DNA of 64,000 bases. Source: Pseudomonas sp. VD-NE ins (GTDB taxonomy: Bacteria; Pseudomonadota; Gammaproteobacteria; Pseudomonadales; Pseudomonadaceae). Where the stretch lies: positions 3,491,001 through 3,555,000 of the forward strand of contig NZ_CP134772.1 in assembly GCF_031882575.1 (NCBI RefSeq), in the 5' to 3' direction. Made by a program: the position numbers and the translations under genes. The notes under the pieces are model-generated. The model was not told where the DNA came from, ran no database searches, and saw nothing but the letters and a program-made list of their open reading frames with translations. Of this stretch, positions 13,866 through 22,051 are shown piece by piece. Position 1 is the first letter of the stretch. Each line of letters starts with the position of its first letter.

Positions 13866-15490
13866 AAATCCACAATGTCGCGCAGGGCTCCGAAGCCTGG
13901 CACGCGCTCCGCGCCAACTACTTCACCGCATCCGAAGCACCGGCAATGATGGGCGCGTCGAAACAGATGAAGCGCACCGAACTGCTGCACGCAAAAAAGA
14001 CAGGCCTCGATCGAGATGTGTCGTGGTGGGTGCAGAAAAACCTCTTCGACAAAGGGCACGAAGCGGAGGCACTTGCTCGGCCGATTCTCGAAGGGCGAAT
14101 CGGAGAAGATCTGTTCCCCGTCGTCGGCACCGAAGGTGATCTGCTCGCATCCCTCGACGGCTGCACAATCCTCGGCGACGTGCTGTTCGAACACAAAATG
14201 TGGAACGAGCAGCTTGCCGCCGACGTTCGCGCCGGCAACCTTGATGCGCACTATTACTGGCAGCTCGAACAGCAGCTGCTGGTGAGCGGCGCCGGGAAGG
14301 TAATCTTCGTCTGCTCCGATGGCACTGAAGAACACTTCGTTTCGATGGAATACACACCGGTACCGGGCCGAGCCGCGACACTCGTAGCAGGCTGGAAGCA
14401 GTTCCAAGCCGACCTTCTGGACTTCACTCCCGCCGAGGTGGTGCCGGAGGCCGTCGGCAAAACGCCGGAATCATTGCCAGCGCTGCGCATCGAGGTGACC
14501 GGCATGGTCACCGCCAGCAACCTAGAGCAATTCAAAGCTTACTCCCTCGCTGTTTTCGGCTCGATCAACACCGAGCTGCAAACGGATCAGCACTTCGCCG
14601 ACGCAGAAAAAGCGGTCAAGTGGTGCGGCGATGTCGAGGAGCGTCTGGAAGCTGCCAAGCAGCACGCGCTGAGCCAAACCGAAAGCATCGACGCACTGTT
14701 CAAGACGATCGATGACATCGCGGCGGAGGCACGGCGCAAGCGCCTAGAGCTGAACAGTTTGGTAAAAGCCCGCAAGCTCAGCATCCGTGAAGACATCGTC
14801 ATGGATGCAGCCAAGGCACTTCAGGTCCACATCGACCAGATCAACTCTTCGCTGGGCGGCAAAGCGCGCATGCCCACGGTGCCTGCGGATTTCGCCGGAG
14901 CCATCAAAGGCAAGAAGACGATCAGCAGCCTGCGCGACTCTGCCGATTCCGAGCTGGCCCGGGCAAAGATTGCCGCCAGCCAAATCGGCGACAGCATCCG
15001 GAGCAACTTGGCCAGCCTAGACGAGCTCGCCGCCGACTGCATGTTCCTCTTCAATGATGTGCAGCAATTGGTGATGAAGGCGAACGAAGACCTGGTCGCG
15101 CTGGTCAAGGTGCGGATCTCGGAACACCGGAAGGCAGAGGAGCAGAAAGCCGAAGCTCAGCGCGAGCAGATCCGTCAGGAGGAGCTGAAGCGAATCGAAG
15201 ACGAGGCGAAAGCCAAGGCGCCGGTCGAACAGGTTCCAATTGCCAGCCCGGCACCAGTGAAAGCTGCTGCGCCGGTTCAGTCAGCCTCGAAACCATCGAC
15301 TTCAACCGCGGCGCCGCTGAACCTGCAGGCCGAAGTGTTCGATCTGGAGTCGCTGATCAAAGCTGTCGCATACGGCCAAGCCCCTATTTCGGTGCTGACT
15401 GTTGACTGGGAAGCGCTCGACGCGATGGTCGCCGCTCAAGGCTCCAAGTTCAGCATGGCCGGCGTGAAGTTGGTCAAGGTGGCGGCATGA
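13862..15490 (+). CDS. YqaJ/lambda-type exonuclease fused to a helical DUF1351-like region
   Basis: A 542-residue protein. Residues 1-200 are a YqaJ-like viral recombinase nuclease: GSEAWHALRANYFTASEAPAMMG, GHEAEALARPI, GDLLASLDG (Asp), LFEHKMW (Glu-x-Lys) and YYWQLEQQLLVSGA. It should degrade 5' ends of duplex DNA and feed RecT. Residues 215-460 form a long helical, coiled-coil region like DUF1351 proteins, and residues 470-542 are a Pro/Ala linker plus a small end domain. Lambda Exo is only about 226 residues, so the fusion more than doubles the usual length. Confidence 0.85.
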   Translation: MKIHNVAQGSEAWHALRANYFTASEAPAMMGASKQMKRTELLHAKKTGLDRDVSWWVQKNLFDKGHEAEALARPILEGRIGEDLFPVVGTEGDLLASLDGCTILGDVLFEHKMWNEQLAADVRAGNLDAHYYWQLEQQLLVSGAGKVIFVCSDGTEEHFVSMEYTPVPGRAATLVAGWKQFQADLLDFTPAEVVPEAVGKTPESLPALRIEVTGMVTASNLEQFKAYSLAVFGSINTELQTDQHFADAEKAVKWCGDVEERLEAAKQHALSQTESIDALFKTIDDIAAEARRKRLELNSLVKARKLSIREDIVMDAAKALQVHIDQINSSLGGKARMPTVPADFAGAIKGKKTISSLRDSADSELARAKIAASQIGDSIRSNLASLDELAADCMFLFNDVQQLVMKANEDLVALVKVRISEHRKAEEQKAEAQREQIRQEELKRIEDEAKAKAPVEQVPIASPAPVKAAAPVQSASKPSTSTAAPLNLQAEVFDLESLIKAVAYGQAPISVLTVDWEALDAMVAAQGSKFSMAGVKLVKVAA

Positions 15491-15729
15491 TCAGCAACCA
15501 CCTCAACCTCGTTGAGCAGCACCGACCGGACGCCGAGTCGATCTCTGAGCGAATCGCACAGTACCTGGCTGCCGGCGGGCGGATCGACCAACTGAAAAGC
15601 CCGCCGCGCAATCCGCTGCCACCGCCCCGCTCGAACAAAATAGACCCTGAAACGGTCCTCAAGCGGCGCCCGAAACCGATATCGGCAGCCGACCGCAAGA
15701 CACTGCGCAAAATGGCGGATGCGATATGA
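15487..15729 (+). CDS. small phage protein, 80 aa
   Basis: An 80-residue basic protein starting MISNHLNLVE, overlapping both neighbours by four bases. The first 30 residues are helical (ISERIAQYLAAGGRIDQL), then a Pro-rich stretch (PPRNPLPPPR) leads to a basic C-terminus. The pattern resembles small phage transcription or assembly adaptors, but the function is unknown. Confidence 0.6.
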   Translation: MISNHLNLVEQHRPDAESISERIAQYLAAGGRIDQLKSPPRNPLPPPRSNKIDPETVLKRRPKPISAADRKTLRKMADAI

Positions 15730-16190
15730 AGTCGAAGCGCAAACCCAACAACGGTTTCGCCCGGGCTGAACGCAGTTGCCGGGCGCTGCTGCGCACCAAC
15801 CACGTCGCGGTGGTGAACATCGACCCGAGCGGCAGCCAGATCATGGCGAACTGGAAGAGCTGCAAGCAGATCCGCAGTCTGGCGATCGCCAACGCTATTT
15901 TCGATTTCTCGTATCGCTGGAAGATCTACATCGGCGCCATGTGTCGCGACGAGCGCGGCGCTGAGTACATCAAGTCGGTCGAGATCTCGCCAGAGGGCAT
16001 CTGCAAGGTCGAGCGCCTGACCGATGCGATCGAGCATTACTATCTGGAGCTGCGCAACAGCTGTAACCCGACCCATATGGTGGCGTCAGGCTGGATCGCC
16101 ATTCCGGACGAAGTTTCGATGGATGAAGCCGAAGCCGCGAAGCTGTTCTACGCCGCCGGCGCCTGGCATCAGGTGAAGGTCGCAGCGTGA
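15726..16190 (+). CDS. conserved-looking phage protein, 154 aa
   Basis: A 154-residue protein starting MKSKRKPNNG, coupled to the gene before it by ATGA. It contains an apparent mixed alpha/beta fold (HVAVVNIDPSGSQIMANWKSCKQIRSLAIANAIFDFSYRWKIYIGAMCRD). No family is recognised. It is part of the recombination block. Confidence 0.6.
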   Translation: MKSKRKPNNGFARAERSCRALLRTNHVAVVNIDPSGSQIMANWKSCKQIRSLAIANAIFDFSYRWKIYIGAMCRDERGAEYIKSVEISPEGICKVERLTDAIEHYYLELRNSCNPTHMVASGWIAIPDEVSMDEAEAAKLFYAAGAWHQVKVAA

Positions 16191-16265
16191 GACGTTTTCG
16201 CACCCAACAACGCAAACGACAGACCTGGCTGGACTTGCCGGCCAGCGGAATTGAAGAGGTAGGCC

Positions 16266-16643
16266 ATGGCCGAGGAAAAGGAACTGACGGAGGAAGCCAA
16301 GAAGCAGCGCAGGAAGCGCGAGAAGGCAGCAGCAAAGGACGCTGCATTAGGCGTCGAGAAGTTTACGGTTGAGGTCGCCGGCGTGTTCAAGCCGGATCTG
16401 AAGAAGGTGATGAAGGATCACGGCTTCAACAACCAGCAGGAGGTGTATCAGAACCTGCTGCGCAACCTGATCGCCGCCGACTTCGAAACCCAGGCCAAGA
16501 TGCTGCACTGTGTTACGACACCTTATGTTGTTACCGAAAAGGTGTCGCGACTGATCGAGGCGGCCGGAAGGAAGTCACTCGCCGACGATCCGCCAGAGCC
16601 TGATGACGAGGTCGAGATGCCATTTATACGTAAGATCAAATAG
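16266..16643 (+). CDS. phage protein, 125 aa, possible DNA-binding
   Basis: A 125-residue charged protein. The first 35 residues are a Lys/Glu-rich helix. Residues 45-75 (KPDLKKVMKDHGFNNQQEVYQNLLRNLIA) and residues 86-105 (VVTEKVSRLIEAAGRKSL) could form two helical DNA-contact segments. The coding sequence includes a GTGTCGCGAC word (16542-16551). The end overlaps the opposing gene at 16636 by eight bases, so the two are convergent. Function unknown. Confidence 0.6.
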   Translation: MAEEKELTEEAKKQRRKREKAAAKDAALGVEKFTVEVAGVFKPDLKKVMKDHGFNNQQEVYQNLLRNLIAADFETQAKMLHCVTTPYVVTEKVSRLIEAAGRKSLADDPPEPDDEVEMPFIRKIK

Positions 16644-17292
16644 GCAGATCTCGCATACGACAAAATTGTATTAAACCCGGTTCATCCAAAATTATATGAC
16701 TGAGGACGTCATCACCTTTAGGGCGCCAAATCGCTCGAACCTCATATTGCTCTTGAAATTCGGGCTCTTTTATCAACGCAGGATGCGTGCCCCAGTCTTC
16801 ACCGTTCCACTCTTCCGCTCGGCCTTTGTAATGAACACGAGATACGCACATTAACTCAACAGGAGTGATCGCATTTAGAGCACGAGTTAAAACTTCGTAA
16901 AACGCTTCCAAGTCTGAAATTTCGACACAAGAGTCAGCTTTATCAAATTGTGCAAGCGTATTCGCGGAGTAGCGTTCTGACGTGCAGTGTATAAAGCAAT
17001 CTTGGTGATTAAAGCTCTTAATCTGGTTAAAGTTAGTTAAGTTAGCCCGTACGCCTTTCCCCATTACGAAACCACCGAACTGCTCAAAAGATTTTTTCTG
17101 TTTTTCGCTTAATGTGTCCGTATTAGCGGAAGGAATATTAAACGATACTTGCTTTTTGCCTTCGTTAGCATCCGCTATACCTTTTTTGTGCTCAGCTTTC
17201 CGAAAATCATGGAGGGTTCCAACTCGGATATTTCCTCTAGATAAGAGGTTTTGGCTATGGATGGTTTCTGAATACTTGAATACCGGAAGCAT
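16636..17292 (-). CDS. AT-rich opposing cargo gene, 218 aa, DUF2971-like pattern
   Basis: A 218-residue protein, strikingly AT-rich beside its neighbours and transcribed against the left operon. It begins MLPVFKYSETIHSQNLLSRGNIRVGTLHDFRK and later has FIHCTSERYSANTLAQFDKADSCVEI and EPEFQEQYEVRAIWRP. The order (lead strand with a Tyr, mid-protein CF/CTSE segment, late E.E.R motif) recalls DUF2971-type proteins, which are common in defence islands, but I am not certain. An isolated cassette with its own promoter is likely. Function unproven. Confidence 0.6.
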   Translation of the reverse strand: MLPVFKYSETIHSQNLLSRGNIRVGTLHDFRKAEHKKGIADANEGKKQVSFNIPSANTDTLSEKQKKSFEQFGGFVMGKGVRANLTNFNQIKSFNHQDCFIHCTSERYSANTLAQFDKADSCVEISDLEAFYEVLTRALNAITPVELMCVSRVHYKGRAEEWNGEDWGTHPALIKEPEFQEQYEVRAIWRPKGDDVLSHIILDEPGLIQFCRMRDLPI

Positions 17293-17363
17293 GACTAACT
17301 CCTTTTGATGAACCCGAATCCAGGGCCGAACACAAATACCGCAACGGTCGGAGATACGCCAGC

Positions 17364-17552
17364 TCAGACGAAATGCGGCGGCTCAACGATTCGATGCTTC
17401 GACTCCATGTAGCTGGCCAGGTCGATCACCTCGCGAAGGAACACGACCACCTCAAGCTTCACCGCGTCGTCCGGCAGCCCTATCTGTTTCAGCATTGCTT
17501 TAGCGTCCTCTTCGATAGCCGCTAGCGCATCTACATCGCTCTGCAACCTCAT
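17364..17552 (-). CDS. small helical protein, 62 aa
   Basis: Starts MRLQSDVDAL, set by a GGAGG ribosome site upstream. Sixty-two residues, nearly all helical and acidic, including DDAVKLEVVVFLREVIDLASYMESK. It lies downstream of the membrane gene at 17645 on the same strand and could be its partner or an antitoxin-like protein. No family is recognised. Confidence 0.5.
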   Translation of the reverse strand: MRLQSDVDALAAIEEDAKAMLKQIGLPDDAVKLEVVVFLREVIDLASYMESKHRIVEPPHFV

Positions 17553-17644
17553 GTCGGCCTCCTGCCAGTGTGAGATTGCAGATAAATAACCCACTTTTAC
17601 GAATCACGCCAGCCGACAGCATTGGTCTGCTGAGCTGGTCGGGA

Positions 17645-18346
17645 TCACCATAATCGTTCGGTTGATCGTTGGTACTTCGTCATCCAAGTTAGAAACTCGT
17701 TACCCGTGAAGGTAATCTGAATTTTTTCCTCGACGATGACTATAAGATCTTTGGCAACAAGAAAATTCAGATAAGGCTGCAGCTCCCAATCATCCATAGT
17801 CGGTTTAAACCTCGCCTTGTGTTCATCCCACTCACGCTCCACTTCGACCATTGACAACCCAACCAAAGCACGCGCATTCAATAACTGAAGCAACTTAATT
17901 TGCCCACCGTAAATGTAGGAATAAATCCCTTCAAAATAACAAAGCACACGCCACCCAGCGTCGTTAACACGCAGATATTGTAAAGCGTCGGCGTCACTCT
18001 TCCCGTCAATCTCTTTCTTCACAAGTTCTAAAGCAAGCTCAAATGTATGAGGAAAGTCACCACCAGGCATACTTTTGAAGTCACCATTTTTTGTTGATGG
18101 CTGAACTGGAGGGACTTGCGCCTCAACTTCAAAGCCGTCCGCGCCTATTTTCTTTATACGAGGAAGGATGTTTTTTATTTCACCTCTGAAGTAATACACC
18201 CCGATACAAAACATAATTAGAACAGAGTGCGGCCAGCCTAAACCGACCCACAGCGCTGCAACCACTTGCTGAGCCCACTCCCACACAGAATTCACGCCTG
18301 AAATAAAGCTAGGCCATTCGCAACTTGAATCCGGTGATCCGTTCAA
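17645..18346 (-). CDS. membrane protein with cytoplasmic winged-helix-like C-terminus
   Basis: A 233-residue AT-rich gene opposing the left operon. Two N-terminal hydrophobic segments (residues 15-35 and 38-55, including VLIMFCIGVYYF) are followed by a basic amphipathic stretch, a Pro/Asp-rich linker and a soluble C-terminal domain (residues 110-233). The last part (YLNFLVAKDLIVIVEEKIQITFTGNEFLTWM) resembles a winged helix ending seen in defence-associated proteins. A membrane-bound exclusion or abortive-infection factor is a reasonable guess. Confidence 0.55.
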   Translation of the reverse strand: MNGSPDSSCEWPSFISGVNSVWEWAQQVVAALWVGLGWPHSVLIMFCIGVYYFRGEIKNILPRIKKIGADGFEVEAQVPPVQPSTKNGDFKSMPGGDFPHTFELALELVKKEIDGKSDADALQYLRVNDAGWRVLCYFEGIYSYIYGGQIKLLQLLNARALVGLSMVEVEREWDEHKARFKPTMDDWELQPYLNFLVAKDLIVIVEEKIQITFTGNEFLTWMTKYQRSTERLW

Positions 18347-18431
18347 GGCTTCTACTCCAGTTTCCAGTTCTGGCTAGGTCACCAATCAATAGCTCATAAC
18401 AATCAATCACGCCAGCCGGCGAGGATCCCCT

Positions 18432-20236
18432 ATGTCCGCACAACAGAAATTGCATCAATTCATCCATGGCCAGCCGAGCATCGGCCTGCCGTTCGAAAAG
18501 GAACTGGTGGTTGACCTGTTCGCCGGCGGCGGTGGCGCCAGTACCGGAATCGCCCGGGCATACCGGGAGCCGGACGTGGCGGTGAACCACAATCCAATCG
18601 CCTTGGCTGTGCATCGCGCCAACCACCCAACTACAGCGCACTACGTGGCTGACGTGTTCGAGGTTGACCCGCGGGAAGCCACGGGCGGACAGCCGGTGGC
18701 GATCATTTGGGCATCACCGGATTGTCGTCACCACAGCAAGGCCAAGGGCGGCGCGCCGCGCGATCGTGGTGTTCGGGGGTTGGCCTGGGTGGTGATCCGC
18801 TGGCTGTTCGTAACTAAGTCGCGCCTGCTCTTCCTCGAAAACGTTGAAGAGTTCTGCGACTGGGGCCCGATCGACGACGACGGCCAGCCGATCAAGTCTG
18901 AACGCGGCCGCACCTTCAAAGCGTTCATTGCCGCAATCAGCACCGGCCTACCCGCTGATCACCCGGACATGCTGGAAATCATTGAGGCGATCGGAGAGTT
19001 CGTGCCGATGGAGGCTCTGGTGCGCGGACTGGGCTACAACGCTGAGTGGCGGGAGCGCATCGCGGCGAACGCCGGCACACCAACTATCGCAAGCGGCTTT
19101 ATCTGGTGGCGCGCAGCGACGGCAAGCCAATCGTTTGGCCGGCGCCGAAGCGTCATAAGCGGTCAGCGGCGAAGCAATTGCCATGGCGATCCGCGGCCGA
19201 ATGCATCGACTGGAGCAACCTCGGCCGCACGATCTTCCGCGAAAGACCGATGGCCGAGAACACCATGCGACGCGTGGCCAAAGGGTGCTGGCGCCATGTA
19301 CTGACCAGCGCGAAGCCATTCATTGTTCCTATGCGCGGTACATCTTCGGCGCACACCAGCACGCACGGTGCCGACGAAGCGCTTTCGACGATCAGCGCGG
19401 GCGGCACTCACCACGCGCTTGTGCAGCCGGTAGCAGCACCATTCCTCACCGAGTGCGTCAACGGATCAGCGCAGCGCAACTTTGACGTGCAGGAGCCACT
19501 GCGCACTCAGGTCGCCCAAGTCAAAGGCGGGCACTTCGCCATGGCGGCAGCGCATATGACCGCGTTCGGGCAGAACGCCGCGGGCAGCTCACCTGACGAT
19601 CCAGCGCAGACGGTTATGGCCGGCGCTGCTAGGCACGGCATCGTCACAGCGTTCTTTGAACAGGCCAATGGCGGCTTCTACAAGGGTGACGGCCGATCGG
19701 CCTACGATCCGATATCGACCATCTGCCAGTCCGGCGCCAATCAGCGGCTGGTGAGTGCTTACCTGGTGAAGTACTACGGCAACGAGAAGGACGGCATCTC
19801 GCTCAATGAGCCGATGCACACGCTGCCGACGAAAGATCGCGTCGCGGTTGTCGAGACGGTGCAGGTGCCCGACATGCTGACTCCTGAGCAGATGGAAGGC
19901 GCCCGGCGCTGCGCCGCCTTCATGCACAACTACCTGCCGGAGCACTTCAAAGATCCGGCTGAAATGGTGATGGTCGGCGGCTACGTGCTGATAGATATTA
20001 CGCTGCGCATGCTGCAACCGCCTGAGCTGAAGGCCGCTCAAGGCTTCGACAAGAACTACATCATCGATCGCGGGCTGTTCGTCGACCCCGTAACCGGCGC
20101 CGAGGAATGGCGCGACATCAAGAAAGTCGACCAGGTGCGACTGATCGGCAATAGCGTCTGCCCAGACGAAGCCGAGGCACTGGTCGCCGCCAACGCCGCA
20201 GACATCATTGAGCTTTACCAGCGGCTCGCCGCGTAA
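18432..20236 (+). pseudogene. DNA cytosine-5 methyltransferase with a frameshift
   Basis: Two overlapping frames together encode one phage-type C5 methyltransferase. The first has VVDLFAGGGGASTGI (motif I), ASPDCRHHSKAKGG (the catalytic-loop region in this family) and ENVEEFCDWG (ENV motif), and stays in frame through AGTPTI at 19088. The correct continuation RKRLYLVARSDG lies in another frame and runs to LIGNSVCP and the stop at 20236. One missing base after 19088 explains the break. A sequencing error or recent inactivation cannot be told apart here. If intact, it would protect phage DNA from host restriction. Confidence 0.8.
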
Positions 20237-20237
20237 C

Positions 20238-20354
20238 TCAGGCAAGCCACACCTGCCAAGGCATCGTGTTGAGCCATTCGATCAAGTGGTACATCTGCTT
20301 CAGTGCTTGGTCGATGATCATCTGCAGCAACAGGTCTTCAATGATTCGTTTCAT
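20238..20354 (-). CDS. 38-residue helical peptide
   Basis: A short minus-strand frame starting MKRIIEDLLL and ending WQVWLA, amphipathic over its whole length. It begins after a weak GAGA ribosome-like site and stops two bases from the end of the methyltransferase gene, as if genes were packed tail to tail. Coding is plausible but not certain. The stretch 20355-20567 between it and the next gene holds no other frame I support. Confidence 0.4.
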   Translation of the reverse strand: MKRIIEDLLLQMIIDQALKQMYHLIEWLNTMPWQVWLA

Positions 20355-20567
20355 GCGGGTCGTCTCTGGCGTGGTGATAGCCAGATTGTTCCGTCACGAC
20401 CTTCTCAGCGCATCGGGGGAAAGTTGTGGAAAGGCTCCACACAACGAAAACTTCGAACATCTCCCCCATTGACACCCTCCACCGCCCGGGCATGCCCCGG
20501 CATAGGACACCCCACGCTCAAAAAAACTGCCAATCCGTTTGGCTCAAACAGTGGATAAACGTATCAA

Positions 20568-20900
20568 TTACCTACCTTTGCCAAACGAATAACCAAGTGC
20601 CAGCGTAATAATGGGAAGAAATATAGACCAAACACCCTTCACCACTTCAAGAATCTCTGCCGCCGTCATAGCGGGCGGAGAAAACGTCCTTATATAAATA
20701 GCGCCACAGGTAACCGAACCAATAACGAAACTCCAGAAAATTGTTATATATATAAAAGTATCTTTTGCATAATCCCCAGACCCAATTTGTCTGGTAATAG
20801 ATCCTTCGACCTGTTGAGCAGGCTGGGATGATGTGTTTACGATCCGCGTTTTCGGTTCATCATCAATTTCTCCAGTCTGCGGAGTAGCATTATCTATCAT
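20568..20900 (-). CDS. two-helix membrane protein, partner of DUF6864-like gene
   Basis: A 110-residue protein with a soluble N-terminus of about 45 residues and two transmembrane helices (DTFIYITIFWSFVIGSVTCGAIY and VWSIFLPIITLALGYSFG), ending in GKGR. Its ATG overlaps the stop of the upstream gene (ATGA), so the two form a pair. The pair is AT-rich and opposes the phage left operon. A small membrane effector or anchor next to a soluble sensor-like protein is a common plan in phage defence, which makes this a candidate. Confidence 0.65.
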   Translation of the reverse strand: MIDNATPQTGEIDDEPKTRIVNTSSQPAQQVEGSITRQIGSGDYAKDTFIYITIFWSFVIGSVTCGAIYIRTFSPPAMTAAEILEVVKGVWSIFLPIITLALGYSFGKGR

Positions 20901-21265
20901 GCATCCCCCTCAACCCAGATATGGTAGTCAAACTTTCTCGAGGTCACTTTTGACCCAGTGTGCAACTTGGTCCAGTAGGTTATAAAAATCTGCCATTTAC
21001 CAGCCCTGGCAATTTTTATTGGAGTGTAATAATAATCACCTTTAGCACTATTGTGATTATATATATCTAGATACAACTTGCCCTGCTCAACATTTACCTT
21101 ATATCTAGAGGTACCATCATCATCTAGAAACCGAACCATGCAAGACCAATCATCTAGAAAGATTTCCATTTCTGGATTTTCGCCAGTCAATGACACCGAC
21201 TGACTACTAATCATATATCTCGCGCCAACCTTAGTCCGCACAACTGGCGCAAACATGTCTTCCAT
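20897..21265 (-). CDS. DUF6864-like protein, 122 aa
   Basis: A 122-residue beta-rich protein. The order of segments, a Met-start strand, NPEMEIFLDDWSCMVRFLDDDG, LYLDIYNHNSAKGDYYYTPIKIARAGKWQIFITYWT and a closing FDYHIWVEG, matches my recollection of the DUF6864 family, whose members have LYNFNNS and a late YLGE-like strand. It is coupled to the two-helix membrane protein. AT-rich with no phage housekeeping role known. Assignment is from pattern memory and needs a profile search. Confidence 0.6.
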   Translation of the reverse strand: MEDMFAPVVRTKVGARYMISSQSVSLTGENPEMEIFLDDWSCMVRFLDDDGTSRYKVNVEQGKLYLDIYNHNSAKGDYYYTPIKIARAGKWQIFITYWTKLHTGSKVTSRKFDYHIWVEGDA

Positions 21266-21408
21266 TAACCACCCCGCAATTTCTAAAAAATAACTAATCG
21301 TTCCAGGTTAAACGCTACCATACGAACAGCCATGTAAACATACCACTGAAAACCCCTCGACACCCACAAAACGATGCCGAAAAAACGATAGCCGATCTAA
21401 GCTTGGGT

Positions 21409-21626
21409 CTAGGACGCCTTGGGTAGACGCCGCGCAACATGTTCATGATGAATGCATTCGAGAGCGGACGCAAAACGCAGCGGATCAGTGTATTGGATGT
21501 GCATTGCGTGTTTATGCGCCGACTCTTGAGGAAGGTCGATCAAGTAACCTGCTGCGGCGTAGGCCTGGATCGATAGTACGAGCAGTTCAACTACATCCTC
21601 AAGTCGATGCGCAAATCAATCGCCAC
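21409..21626 (-). pseudogene. small helical phage protein broken by one base
   Basis: From a GTG at 21626 (GGAGGAGGGAG upstream) the frame reads MAIDLRID and then hits a stop. Moving by one base after about 21603 gives an unbroken, sensible helical sequence (EDVVELLVLSIQAYAAAGYLIDLPQ...DPLRFASALECIHHEHVARR) to the stop at 21409. The total of 218 bases fits a 72-residue gene with one base missing. It is probably the first gene of a minus-strand unit with the DUF6864-like pair, or a relic. The rest of 21266-21683 holds nothing else I can call. Confidence 0.5.
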
Positions 21627-21683
21627 CCCTCTGTAACTCCCTCCTCCTTCAAAGTCAGCCGCTATAGCGGCAAGGACGAAGTC

Positions 21684-21998
21684 ATGTCTGAAGAAAAATT
21701 GATTGGCCCCGTCGAAGTCGTGCGCGATGAAGACGGGTACTGGTATCACCCGAACATTCCGGACTTCGATGAAGACGCCGAAGCATGGAAAGCATGGCTC
21801 AATACCCAAGGCCTGCAGGTCGTGGGCTGGCACATGGATTCCGACTTGGAAACCCACCCCTACTGGGAAGACGATTCAGCTCACTGCCTGGGCTGGGAGC
21901 CAGAGACGCCATCAGGCGATGGCTGGTTCCTGCTCGGCATCTTCGACACAGACGACGGCCCCTATGTGCAGTGGGCTCGCCGCGAGGTGACGCCATGA
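21684..21998 (+). CDS. acidic phage protein, 104 aa
   Basis: Starts MSEEKLIGPV behind AAGGA; the longer frame upstream runs over the broken antisense gene and is rejected. The 104 residues are acidic and Trp-rich (WYHPNIPDFDEDAEAWKAWL, GWFLLGIFDTDDGPYVQWAR). It looks like a small conserved phage protein, perhaps a restriction-evasion or DNA-mimic type because of its charge, but this is speculation. It is coupled to the micro-gene that follows. Confidence 0.6.
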   Translation: MSEEKLIGPVEVVRDEDGYWYHPNIPDFDEDAEAWKAWLNTQGLQVVGWHMDSDLETHPYWEDDSAHCLGWEPETPSGDGWFLLGIFDTDDGPYVQWARREVTP

Positions 21999-22051
21999 TC
22001 TTCGCCCCGCTCTACATGGCCTACCTCATCTACAAGGGGCCGTGGCGATGA
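21995..22051 (+). CDS. 18-residue coupling peptide
   Basis: A frame of 18 codons (MIFAPLYMAYLIYKGPWR) overlaps the gene before it and the methyltransferase after it by four bases each. The sequence is hydrophobic with a basic end, like a tiny membrane peptide. It may mainly serve translational coupling. Confidence is limited by length. Confidence 0.4.
   Translation: MIFAPLYMAYLIYKGPWR

Noticed and set aside
16187..16372. 61-codon GTG-start frame overlapping the gene at 16266
   Set aside because: Only the first 25 codons are outside the overlap, and the rest is a frame-shifted shadow of the Lys/Glu-rich start of the next gene. A very short real peptide cannot be ruled out.
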